From Paludibaculum sp. (lineage in GTDB: Bacteria; Acidobacteriota; Terriglobia; Bryobacterales; Bryobacteraceae), in NCBI GenBank assembly GCA_029973955.1, contig JARKQJ010000133.1:1-49797 (forward strand): a DNA stretch of 49,797 nucleotides. The letters run 5' to 3'. Shown here piece after piece: positions 8,971 through 16,582 of the stretch. The translations under genes were made by a program, and so were the position numbers. The notes under the pieces were generated by a model that did no database searches, was not told where the DNA came from, and saw nothing but the letters and a program-made list of their open reading frames with translations. Numbering within the stretch: position 1 is the first letter of the stretch; each line of letters starts with the position of its first letter.

Positions 8971-10362
8971 ATGTGGTCTCGCAGAGCATTTCTCTCCACC
9001 CCGGTTGCCGCGGCGCTCGCCCAGCAACCCACATTCGAATCCCGCCGTCCCGCGGCCGGCCAGCGCCGCTTCACCAGTCCGGCCGTCGAGGAGGCGATCT
9101 CCTCGGCCAGGCGCACCATCGCGGATCCCGAGATCTCCTGGCTTTTCGAAAACTGCTTCCCCAACACTCTCGACACCACCGTTGAATACACTGAGCCCAA
9201 CGGCCGCCCCGATACCTTCGTCCTCACCGGCGACATCCACGCCATGTGGCTGCGCGACTCCACCGCCCAGGTCTGGCCCTACCTGCCGCTCGCCCGCCGC
9301 GACGAGAAACTCCGCAAACTCCTCCTCGGCGTCGTTAACCGCCAGACCCGCTGCATCCTGATCGACCCCTACGCCAATGCGTTCAACGCCGGCCCCACCG
9401 GCAGCGAATGGGCCAAGGACCGCACCCGCATGAAGCCCGAACTCCATGAACGCAAGTGGGAGATCGATTCGCTCTGCTATGCCGTCCGCCTCGCCCACGG
9501 CTATTGGAAAGCCACCGGCGATACCCAGGCCTTCGATGCGGACTGGCGCCAGGCCGCCGCTCTCATTGTTCAGACGTTCCGCGAGCAGCAGCGCAAGAGC
9601 GGCCCCGGCCCCTACCGCTTCCAGCGCGTCACCGCCGTGCCGACCGATTCGCTCCCCAATGGCGGCTTCGGCAATCCGGCCAAGCCCTGCGGCCTCATTC
9701 AATCCGGCTTCCGCCCCTCCGACGACGCCTGCATCTTCCCCTATCTCATCCCTTCGAACTTCTTCGCCGCCGTCAGTCTCGATCAACTCGCCGAGATCCA
9801 CACCACGGTCACCCAGGATGCCGCCGCTGCCGCCGCCTGCCGCGACCTCGCCGCCGAAGTCCGCGCCGCGCTCTCCCGCCACGCCACCGTCAAACACCCC
9901 GTCCACGGCGACATCTACGCCTTCGAAGTCGACGCTTACGGAAGCTGTCTCCTCATGGACGATTGCGGCATCCCCGGGCTCGTCTCCATGCCGTATCTCG
10001 GTTGCGTCCCTGCCACCGATCCCACTTACCGCAATACCCGCGCATTCTCCTTCAGCGAGTCCAATCCCTTCTACTACAAAGGCACCGCCGGCGAGGGGCT
10101 GGGCAGCCCGCACTCCGGCCTCGACATGATCTGGCCCATGGGCATCATCGCCCGCGCGCTCACCTCAGACTCCGAAGACGAGATCCGCCACTGCCTCGCC
10201 ACCCTCAAGGCCACGCACGCCGGCACCGGCTTCATGCACGAAGCCTTTCACCGCAACGACGCCGCCAAGTTCACCCGCAAGTGGTTCGCCTGGGCCAACA
10301 CCCTCTTCGGCGAACTCATCCTCAAAACGCTGGATCGCCACCCGCGCCTGTTGAAAGGCTGA
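8971..10362 (+). CDS. Glycoside hydrolase family 125 (exo-alpha-1,6-mannosidase-like), 463 aa
   Basis: Landmarks of GH125 are clear: TGDIHAMWLRDSTAQVWPYLP (from residue 86, containing a conserved Asp), IDPYANAFN, SGFRPSDDACIFPYLIPSN, EVDAYGSCLLMDDCGIPGL followed by MPYLG, and AGEGLGSPHSG. Known members are inverting, metal-independent exo-alpha-1,6-mannosidases. The N-terminus WSRRAFLSTPVAAALAQ has a twin-arginine motif and hydrophobic core, so Tat export is likely, which favours the ATG at 8971 over 8959. The open frame extends further upstream over the regulator gene, but that part is out-of-frame overlap and not credible. A long hairpin follows the stop. It probably trims alpha-mannose branches from plant or fungal glycans. 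Confidence 0.93.
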   Translation: MWSRRAFLSTPVAAALAQQPTFESRRPAAGQRRFTSPAVEEAISSARRTIADPEISWLFENCFPNTLDTTVEYTEPNGRPDTFVLTGDIHAMWLRDSTAQVWPYLPLARRDEKLRKLLLGVVNRQTRCILIDPYANAFNAGPTGSEWAKDRTRMKPELHERKWEIDSLCYAVRLAHGYWKATGDTQAFDADWRQAAALIVQTFREQQRKSGPGPYRFQRVTAVPTDSLPNGGFGNPAKPCGLIQSGFRPSDDACIFPYLIPSNFFAAVSLDQLAEIHTTVTQDAAAAAACRDLAAEVRAALSRHATVKHPVHGDIYAFEVDAYGSCLLMDDCGIPGLVSMPYLGCVPATDPTYRNTRAFSFSESNPFYYKGTAGEGLGSPHSGLDMIWPMGIIARALTSDSEDEIRHCLATLKATHAGTGFMHEAFHRNDAAKFTRKWFAWANTLFGELILKTLDRHPRLLKG

Positions 10363-10372
10363 TCACGCAACT

Positions 10373-10441
10373 CGCCCCCACAGGGCTGCCGGCGCCACGT
10401 CCCCAGTTGGGAAACTTTGGGCCTGGCAGCGCGTGGGGGCG
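10373..10441. terminator. Hairpin between convergent GH125 and acnA genes
   Basis: Left arm CGCCCCCAC (10373-10381) pairs with GTGGGGGCG (10433-10441), and inside it GCTGCC (10385-10390) pairs with GGCAGC (10425-10430). On the plus strand CTTGTTCTT follows the stem, as for an intrinsic terminator of the GH125 gene. It lies in the 102-bp convergent gap and could serve both genes. Confidence 0.6.
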
Positions 10442-10464
10442 CTTGTTCTTCGCTAATCCGTCTC

Positions 10465-13059
10465 TCAGCCGGCCAACTGCCGCAGCACGTACGGCAGGAT
10501 GCCGCCCGAGCGGAAGTACTCGTGCTCCCGCGGCGTGTCGATGCGGACCTTCGCCTGGAACACCTTCTCGCCGGCTTTCACCGTCGCCACCGGACCCGTG
10601 ACGTTCTCGATTGAGTACGTCTCAAAGCCAGTCAGCCCCAGCGACTGCCGCGTGTCGCCGTTCATGAACTCCAGCGGCAGCACGCCCATGCCCACCAGGT
10701 TCGAGCGGTGGATGCGCTCGTACGATTCGGCGATCACCGCCTTCACGCCCAGCAGCGCGACGCCCTTCGCCGCCCAGTCGCGCGACGAGCCGGAGCCGTA
10801 CTCCTTGCCCGCGATAATGATCAGCGGCGTGCCCGACTTCTGGTATTCGACGCTCGCATCGAAGATCGAAACCGCTTCGCCGCCCTGCGCCGTGGTGGTC
10901 ATGCCGCCTTCCACGCCCGGAACCAGTTCGTTCCTCAGCCGGATGTTGGCCAGCGTGCCGCGCACCATCACGTCGTCGTTGCCGCGCCGCGATCCGTAGG
11001 AGTTGAAGTCGCGCGGTTGCACGCCGCGCTCCATCAGGAAGCGCGCCGCCGGGCTGGTCTTCGCGATGTTGCCCGCCGGCGAGATGTGGTCGGTCGTGAT
11101 GGAGTCGCCCAGCATCGCCAGCACGCGCCCGCCTATGATGTCTTCCACCGGCTGGGCCGGATCGCGCATCGACTCGAAGTACGGCGGATGCTTGATGTAG
11201 GTGGAAGCCGCGTCCCAGGCGAACGTGTCGCCCTCCGGCGTCTTCACGCCCTGCCACATCGCGTCGCCTTCAAACACCTTGCTGTATTCGGCTTCGAACA
11301 TCTCCGGCCGCACGCTCTTCTCTACCGTATCCAGCACTTCGGCCGTCGTCGGCCAGACGTCGGCGAGGTAGACCGGCTGGCCGTCCTTGCCCGTGCCCAG
11401 CGGCTCCGTGGTCAGGTCGATGTCCACCCGCCCGGCGATCGCATACGCCACCACCAGGGGCGGCGAGGCCAGATAGTTCGCCCGGACCTGCGGGTTCACG
11501 CGGCCTTCAAAATTGCGGTTGCCCGAGAGAACGCTGGCCACCACCAGTTTGTGCTCCGCCACTGCTTTGGAAACTTCCTCAGGCAGCGGGCCGGAGTTGC
11601 CGATGCACGTCGTGCAACCGTAGCCCACCAGGTGGAAGCGCAGTTGTTCGAGATAGGTCAGCAGTCCGGAGTCTTTCAGGTAATCGGTCACCACCTTCGA
11701 ACCCGGCGCCAGGGAGGTCTTCACCCACGGCTTTACCGTCAGACCCTTCTCTACGGCCTTCTTGGCCAGCAGACCGGCGCCCAGCATCACCGACGGGTTC
11801 GAGGTGTTCGTGCACGACGTGATGGCGGCGATTACCACCGCGCCGTCGCTCACCACCGGCGTCTCGCGCTTCGGTTCGGTCAGCACGCCGGCGAAATTGC
11901 CTTTGACCTCGTCCAGCGTCAGCCGGTCCTGCGGCCGCTTCGGCCCGGCCATCGACGGCTTCACCGACGCCAGGTCCAGTTCCAGCGTGTCGGTATAAAC
12001 CGGCTCCGGCGAGTCCGCCGTCAGGAACATGCCCTGTTCGCTGTAGTAGGCCTCCACCAGTTCGATCTGGTCCTTCGGCCTGTTCGACATCTTCAGGTAC
12101 GCCAGCGTCTGCCGGTCTACCGGGAACACGCCGATCGTCGCCCCATACTCGGGACCCATGTTGGCGATGGTCGCCCGGTCCGCCAGCGCCAGATCCAGCA
12201 CGCCCGGCCCGAAGAACTCCACAAACTTGCCCACTACGCCCTTCTTGCGCAGCATCTGCACCACGGTCAGCACCAGGTCGGTCGCCGTCACGCCTTCCCT
12301 CAGCTTGCCGTGCAGTTTGAAACCCACCACCTGCGGCAGCAGCATCGAGATCGGCTGGCCCAGCATGCAGGCCTCTGCCTCAATGCCGCCCACGCCCCAG
12401 CCCACGACGCCCAGGCCGTTGATCATCGTCGTGTGCGAATCCGTGCCCACCACCGTGTCCGGATAGGCCCAGCCGTCCTTGGAAAACACCACCGGAGCCA
12501 GATACTCCAGGTTCACCTGGTGCACGATGCCCGTGCCTGGCGGCACCGCCCGGAAATTGGCAAACGCCTTCTGCGCCCAACGTAGCAGCGAATACCGTTC
12601 GCTGTTTCGCTGGTACTCCAGCAGCACGTTCTGACTGAATGCCTGCGGGGTGCCGAACTCGTCCACCTGCACCGAGTGGTCGATTACCAGGTCCACTGGA
12701 ATCAACGGGTTCGCCTTCTTCGGGTCTTTCCCCATCTTCGAAAGCGCATCGCGCATCGCAGCCAGATCCACTACGCAAGGCACACCGGTGAAATCCTGCA
12801 GAATCACCCGCGCCGGCATGAACTGGATCTCTTCCGCCTGCCCGGCAGGGTCCCACTTGGCGACATACTCGATGTCGCTTTTCTTCACCACCACGCCGTC
12901 TTCCTGGCGCAGCAGGTTCTCCAGCAACACCTTGATGGAGTAAGGGATCCGCTTTAGGTCGTAGCCCGCCGCTCCGAGCGCGGCCAACCGTTGAATCTGA
13001 TAGTCGCGCCCCTGCACACGCAGCGTGGCGGCGGATTGGAAGGAGTTCGTATTGCCCAT
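10465..13059 (-). CDS. acnA: Aconitate hydratase A, 864 aa
   Basis: Interconverts citrate and isocitrate via cis-aconitate in the TCA cycle, using a [4Fe-4S] cluster. The cluster ligands are Cys416 (TSCTNTSNP), Cys482 and Cys485 ([12 protein letters not shown]); the 66/69-residue spacing equals that of E. coli AcnA (435, 501, 504). Other landmarks are [35 protein letters not shown] and the swivel-domain blocks [14 protein letters not shown] and [16 protein letters not shown]. The open frame extends 43 codons further upstream, but the ATG at 13059 starts the usual AcnA N-terminus and has a GAGGAA element 12 nt before it. A TACAAT hexamer lies further upstream. It is monocistronic and convergent with GH125. 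Confidence 0.96.
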   Translation of the reverse strand: MGNTNSFQSAATLRVQGRDYQIQRLAALGAAGYDLKRIPYSIKVLLENLLRQEDGVVVKKSDIEYVAKWDPAGQAEEIQFMPARVILQDFTGVPCVVDLAAMRDALSKMGKDPKKANPLIPVDLVIDHSVQVDEFGTPQAFSQNVLLEYQRNSERYSLLRWAQKAFANFRAVPPGTGIVHQVNLEYLAPVVFSKDGWAYPDTVVGTDSHTTMINGLGVVGWGVGGIEAEACMLGQPISMLLPQVVGFKLHGKLREGVTATDLVLTVVQMLRKKGVVGKFVEFFGPGVLDLALADRATIANMGPEYGATIGVFPVDRQTLAYLKMSNRPKDQIELVEAYYSEQGMFLTADSPEPVYTDTLELDLASVKPSMAGPKRPQDRLTLDEVKGNFAGVLTEPKRETPVVSDGAVVIAAITSCTNTSNPSVMLGAGLLAKKAVEKGLTVKPWVKTSLAPGSKVVTDYLKDSGLLTYLEQLRFHLVGYGCTTCIGNSGPLPEEVSKAVAEHKLVVASVLSGNRNFEGRVNPQVRANYLASPPLVVAYAIAGRVDIDLTTEPLGTGKDGQPVYLADVWPTTAEVLDTVEKSVRPEMFEAEYSKVFEGDAMWQGVKTPEGDTFAWDAASTYIKHPPYFESMRDPAQPVEDIIGGRVLAMLGDSITTDHISPAGNIAKTSPAARFLMERGVQPRDFNSYGSRRGNDDVMVRGTLANIRLRNELVPGVEGGMTTTAQGGEAVSIFDASVEYQKSGTPLIIIAGKEYGSGSSRDWAAKGVALLGVKAVIAESYERIHRSNLVGMGVLPLEFMNGDTRQSLGLTGFETYSIENVTGPVATVKAGEKVFQAKVRIDTPREHEYFRSGGILPYVLRQLAG

Positions 13060-13090
13060 GTTACTGATATGTTCCTCTGCCGTTTGCTCT

Positions 13091-13096
13091 ATTGTA
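13091..13096 (-). promoter_or_regulatory. Candidate -10 element for acnA (TACAAT)
   Basis: TACAAT on the minus strand, giving a predicted leader of about 25 nt that contains the GAGGAA ribosome-binding element. No convincing -35. Confidence 0.4.
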
Positions 13097-13197
13097 CCCG
13101 CTCCCGCCAGGGACAGCCCGCGGCGCGGTGTGCGCCGGTTCTTCCCCAAAGGTTCGACCCTGAGGTAACAATTTGCCGCCTCCAACAAAGGTTAGGA

Positions 13198-13226
13198 TTG
13201 ATCCCGTCCCGAACCTGATGTAGATT
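13198..13226 (+). promoter_or_regulatory. Candidate promoter TTGATC-17 bp-TAGATT for a small RNA
   Basis: TTGATC (13198-13203) and TAGATT (13221-13226) are separated by the ideal 17 bp. Predicted start near 13233, just before the structured stretch, and pointing away from acnA. No ORF lies downstream on this strand. Confidence 0.5.
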
Positions 13227-13232
13227 CCTTAG

Positions 13233-13388
13233 ACAGCGGGAACTTTGCGCGTGGTGTCGGCCCTTCGGGGCGATTCTCACGCGTGGTTCCTACAAAGAGC
13301 CGCCCCGGCTTGCTTCTCCTCCGCAAGCTGAGGCTGCAGCCCGGGGGGGCGAAAGCTTCCCCCGGGCCTCGATTAACCCTTCTTTTTC
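13233..13388 (+). ncRNA. Candidate structured small RNA in the acnA-rsbW gap
   Basis: Three stem systems follow the promoter. (1) GGAAC/GTTCC (13239-13243 with 13286-13290) encloses CGCGTG/CACGCG (13248-13253 with 13278-13283), a 6x6 internal loop, and GCCC-UUCG-GGGC (13260-13271). (2) GCTTGC/GCAAGC (13308-13313 with 13323-13328) lies inside AGCC/GGCT. (3) An 8-bp stem CCCGGGGG/CCCCCGGG (13340-13347 with 13359-13366) is topped by GC-GAAA-GC, with a T-rich stretch at 13379-13388. Both tetraloops, C(UUCG)G and C(GAAA)G, are canonical only on the plus strand. I do not recognise a known class; the 6S, SRP and tmRNA hallmarks I know are absent. The ends are approximate, and the 3' end would run into the antisense of the rsbW-like gene. 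Confidence 0.5.
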
Positions 13389-13810
13389 AACTTCTTAACC
13401 ATTCGCAGCTCGTTCTTCTCGCCAGGCACGATCCGGTATTGCACATCGTCCATGATCGTCCGGATCAGCCGCAGGCCCAATCCGCCGCTCTTCCTCTGCC
13501 GGATCAACTCTTCCACTTCCTGAGGCTTGGTTTGTGACGGATCGAACCCGCGCCCGGTATCGATCACCTCAAATCGAATCGCCTCCTGGTCCACCACCGC
13601 CCTCACCGTCACCTCATGCGTGTCTTCCAGTTGATAGGCATGCTCGATTACGTTGGCGCAGGCCTCATCCACCGCCAGCGCCAACTTCGCCGCGTCGTTG
13701 TCGTCGAAGCCCACCTGGGCTCCAATTCCCGAAACGAAATCCCGAATCAGCGCCAGGTTGCCGGTGGCCGAAGGGACTTTCAGCGAGAAGGTCTTCTCAA
13801 AAGATGGCAT
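13373..13810 (-). CDS. RsbW/SpoIIAB-like anti-sigma factor serine kinase, 145 aa
   Basis: A GHKL/Bergerat ATP-binding fold. The N box is DEACANVIEHAY (Asn53), followed by IDTGRGFDP (84-91) and the glycine-rich SGGLGLRLI (108-116). In partner switching, such kinases bind and hold a sigma factor or other effector, or phosphorylate a STAS antagonist to inactivate it. The ATG at 13810 is chosen because AAGGAGGG lies just upstream; a longer in-frame extension would overlap the STAS gene. The STAS gene stops 2 nt before this start, so the two are coupled. It is last in a five-gene unit; the hairpin at 13340-13366 follows the stop. No sigma-factor gene is adjacent. Confidence 0.92.
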   Translation of the reverse strand: MPSFEKTFSLKVPSATGNLALIRDFVSGIGAQVGFDDNDAAKLALAVDEACANVIEHAYQLEDTHEVTVRAVVDQEAIRFEVIDTGRGFDPSQTKPQEVEELIRQRKSGGLGLRLIRTIMDDVQYRIVPGEKNELRMVKKLKKKG

Positions 13811-13812
13811 GC

Positions 13813-14178
13813 TCAACCCTCCTTCGGCCCCTCGTCGAACTTGGCCACCGCTTCGGGCACTGTTGCCAGAATGTCGAATAGGGCAGGGAATCCCAGTACC
13901 TCGAATACCTGGTAGACCTTCGGCGTGATCGCTGCCAGTTTGATGTCGCCGCCGGCCTCCCTCAACTCCTCGATGAAGCTCATGAACACGCCCAATCCCG
14001 CTGACGAGATATAGCTCAGCCGCGCGCAATCCACCGCGATCCGCAGTTGCCCGGCTTCGGCCTCTTCCTGAATCGCGCTCTCAAACTGCGGCGCCGTGTG
14101 CGCGTCCAGATAACCCTCCAACTCCAGCACCCGGACGTTGCCAGCCGTTTTCTTTTCGATCTTGAAGTTCGTCGCCAC
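13813..14178 (-). CDS. STAS-domain anti-sigma factor antagonist (RsbV/SpoIIAA-like), 121 aa
   Basis: A single STAS domain spans almost the whole protein: LELEGYLDAHTAPQFESAI (about 18-36), then RLSYISSAGLGVFMSF (about 53-68). The phosphorylation-site region reads SSAG (58-61) where SpoIIAA has DSSG, a common variant in which one of the two serines is the likely acceptor. Its phosphorylation by the downstream kinase and dephosphorylation by the upstream PP2C proteins would set the switch. GTG start, with GGGAGGAAA about 10 nt upstream. Separated by 22 nt from the preceding membrane phosphatase gene. Confidence 0.92.
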   Translation of the reverse strand: MATNFKIEKKTAGNVRVLELEGYLDAHTAPQFESAIQEEAEAGQLRIAVDCARLSYISSAGLGVFMSFIEELREAGGDIKLAAITPKVYQVFEVLGFPALFDILATVPEAVAKFDEGPKEG

Positions 14179-14200
14179 GGTTGATTCAGTTTCCTCCCGT

Positions 14201-16582
14201 CTATCGTATTGAATCGCGGCCGGCCGCGCCTGCCTTCACCACCAGTACCGTCAGATCGTCGTGCGGGTCGGCCTTCCCCCGGAATTCACGCGCCGCCGCC
14301 ACAATCTTCTCCTTCAGTTCCGCCGCGCCGCACAGGCCCCACTTCCGCAGCGCCTGCTCCAGTCGCTCCTCCCCAAACTGCTCCCAATCCTCGTTCATGC
14401 ACTCCACCAGTCCGTCGGAGTAGAACACCAGCGCGTCGCCTGGCTCCAGCCGCACTTCCTGTTCTTCCAGATGCCGCTCGAACGCCCGGCCGGCCGTCAG
14501 CCCCAGCCCGATCCCCTTCGGCTTCAGGAACTCGCAGGCCCCGCTCGCGCTCCGCCACACCACCGGCGGATTATGCCCGGCCCGCACGTGCCGCACCACT
14601 CCGCGCTCCCCGTCCAGCAGTCCGATCGACATCGTCACGAAGACCCGCTTCTTGCCGGCCGCCGTCAGTGCCCGGTTCAGCCGCAGCGCCATGGTTCGAA
14701 GATCCGGTTTGCCATGCTCCGCCGCCGCCAGCATCCCTTTGGTGAGTGTCATGTAGAGCGCCGCTGGAACCCCTTTCCCCGACACGTCCGCCACACACAC
14801 GCCGAACTGGCCGTCGCCGAACTTCAAGTAATCGAACAGGTCGCCCCCCACCTCCCTCGCCGGCTCGCACATCGCGCTCACTTCAAATCCTGGAATCCGC
14901 GGATCCTCGCCCGGCAGCATCCCCGCCTGCGCCCGCCGCGCCACTTGAAACTCAGCCTTCAGCCGTTCCCGTTCCGATCGCGGCGGAGCGGTGGCGTTCT
15001 CTTCCATCTGCCCCAGGATCTTTCGCCCGTCCACTGCACGCCCCCACCACGCGGCCGCCAGCGCCGCCAGCGCCACTACTCCGTATCCAGCCAGAATCTC
15101 CCAACCGGCCCGCTGCAAAGATGCCGGGGCCAGGTGCGCCAGACGCACCCCCTGGACCAACGCGTAGGTGCCCAGCGGTGAAACCCACAGCCCCAGCACG
15201 CCCGCCCACTGGTAGGTCGCCAGCCAGCCGGCCGCCAGCAGCAGGCCCACCGTCAAATTCGCCGGTGATCCCTGCGGAAACGGACCCTTGGCCACGCTCA
15301 GCAACAGCGTGCCGGCTGCCAGCAGCACCGCCCAGCGTACCGTGTGACGCCTGATCCGCGCCGCCAGCCATGGCAGCAGGAAGACGGTGCTCGCATACAA
15401 CTCCCATTGCAGCCCCAACCCGTCCAGCGGCTCCAACTGCGGCAGAGTTTCCGCCAGCAGGTTCGATCCTTCCAGGAATCGCACCTGTGTGCCCGGTCCG
15501 ATTGCCGCGGCTACCAAATAAGGGATGGCAGCCAGACCCATCCCGGCCATCAACCCGCTCCACACTTCCCTGCCGGCCAGCTTTGTCCACAGGCGGCCCT
15601 CGGCCACCAGGCTCGCGCCCACCCAGCGCTTCCACTCCCACCTCGGCGCCGCCGCGTAGCCGGCCGCCAGCACCAGCGCCGCCAGCACCGTCAGCACTGC
15701 TGCGATCAAGATCGCCTGCGGCAGCCGCGGATCCACGCCCAAACCCTCTTCGAACGAGCGGATGCGCGCCATGTTCTGCGCTGATCCGCTCAGGATCGCC
15801 AGAGCCTGCACCAGCGCTGCCATCCACGCGAATCTCATTCCGAAACGCAGCTGATCCGTTCTTCGCAGCAGACTCGTGAACAGGCTCCACACCGCGAGGC
15901 CCACAATCCCCACACTCAGGAGAAAGACCGCCAGCAACCCTCCATCCCTCATCATCCGCCGTCCGGGCTGCGGACCATCCATCATCTCCTGCGGCACGTT
16001 GCACTCTACGTTGGAGCGCACCACCTCGCCCTCTTTGAGCACCACCTCCACCCGCGCCACGATGCCGGGCCGCTCCGCATCCACCCACTCCCACGCACTG
16101 CGAATCCCTTCCTGCGTCTTCACGCTCTCCGCCGTCCGCCGGTAATTTGGCGCTGTCGCGCCGACCAGCCGTTCCATCTCAGCCTCGGCCTGCCGTGGGC
16201 CGCTCTTCTTCCTCCCCAAACGGCTTCGATCCGAAATTCCCAGTTCCTGACCCGTGCTCGAGATCGTGACCAGCACGGCGTCCTGGCGGCCATCAAAGGC
16301 CAGTACCTTGAACCGCACCGGTTCGAACGCCTTCAACAGCCGGTCGTCCCCCATCCTGCGCTTCGCCCGCCCCAATGACCCGTCCGTCTGCGTCCTGACG
16401 GCGAATCTCCAGCCCTCGATCTGCTCCCCATGCGCGGCCGCCACCTGGATCGCTTTCTCGATCGCCTCCTGCCGCCCCAACTGCGGTTTCCATTCGGAAA
16501 CCGTCGCGTCCCGCGCCGGCAGCAGCGCCCACACCAGCGCCGCTCCGGCCACGCCCGCCGCCACTGCCGCCCAGCGCTTCAA
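14201..16582 (-). CDS. Multi-pass membrane protein with PP2C/SpoIIE phosphatase domain, 793 aa
   Basis: An N-terminal signal-anchor helix (about 5-22) precedes an extracytoplasmic region of about 190 residues, then seven or more hydrophobic helices (about 218-520) and a cytoplasmic SpoIIE-type PP2C domain (about 545-790). The catalytic metal motifs are intact: EVGGDLFDY, ADVSGKG (Asp599), YSDGLVEC and DPHDDLTVLVV. It should dephosphorylate the STAS protein encoded next in response to an envelope signal. The start is a TTG: AAGGAGGTGG is placed correctly before it, and it overlaps the previous stop by 4 nt (TTGA). It resembles the preceding gene product in layout and N-terminal helix pattern, suggesting a tandem duplication. 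Confidence 0.92.
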   Translation of the reverse strand: MKRWAAVAAGVAGAALVWALLPARDATVSEWKPQLGRQEAIEKAIQVAAAHGEQIEGWRFAVRTQTDGSLGRAKRRMGDDRLLKAFEPVRFKVLAFDGRQDAVLVTISSTGQELGISDRSRLGRKKSGPRQAEAEMERLVGATAPNYRRTAESVKTQEGIRSAWEWVDAERPGIVARVEVVLKEGEVVRSNVECNVPQEMMDGPQPGRRMMRDGGLLAVFLLSVGIVGLAVWSLFTSLLRRTDQLRFGMRFAWMAALVQALAILSGSAQNMARIRSFEEGLGVDPRLPQAILIAAVLTVLAALVLAAGYAAAPRWEWKRWVGASLVAEGRLWTKLAGREVWSGLMAGMGLAAIPYLVAAAIGPGTQVRFLEGSNLLAETLPQLEPLDGLGLQWELYASTVFLLPWLAARIRRHTVRWAVLLAAGTLLLSVAKGPFPQGSPANLTVGLLLAAGWLATYQWAGVLGLWVSPLGTYALVQGVRLAHLAPASLQRAGWEILAGYGVVALAALAAAWWGRAVDGRKILGQMEENATAPPRSERERLKAEFQVARRAQAGMLPGEDPRIPGFEVSAMCEPAREVGGDLFDYLKFGDGQFGVCVADVSGKGVPAALYMTLTKGMLAAAEHGKPDLRTMALRLNRALTAAGKKRVFVTMSIGLLDGERGVVRHVRAGHNPPVVWRSASGACEFLKPKGIGLGLTAGRAFERHLEEQEVRLEPGDALVFYSDGLVECMNEDWEQFGEERLEQALRKWGLCGAAELKEKIVAAAREFRGKADPHDDLTVLVVKAGAAGRDSIR

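Noticed and set aside
10708..12585. 625-aa plus-strand frame inside acnA
   Set aside because: Arg/His-rich shadow sequence; the minus strand encodes an unmistakable aconitase with all cluster cysteines.
13060..13372. Known RNA class (6S, SRP RNA or tmRNA) in the acnA-rsbW gap
   Set aside because: No GGAAG-type SRP apical loop, no tRNA-like ends and no obvious closing stem of 6S RNA; left as an unclassified candidate.
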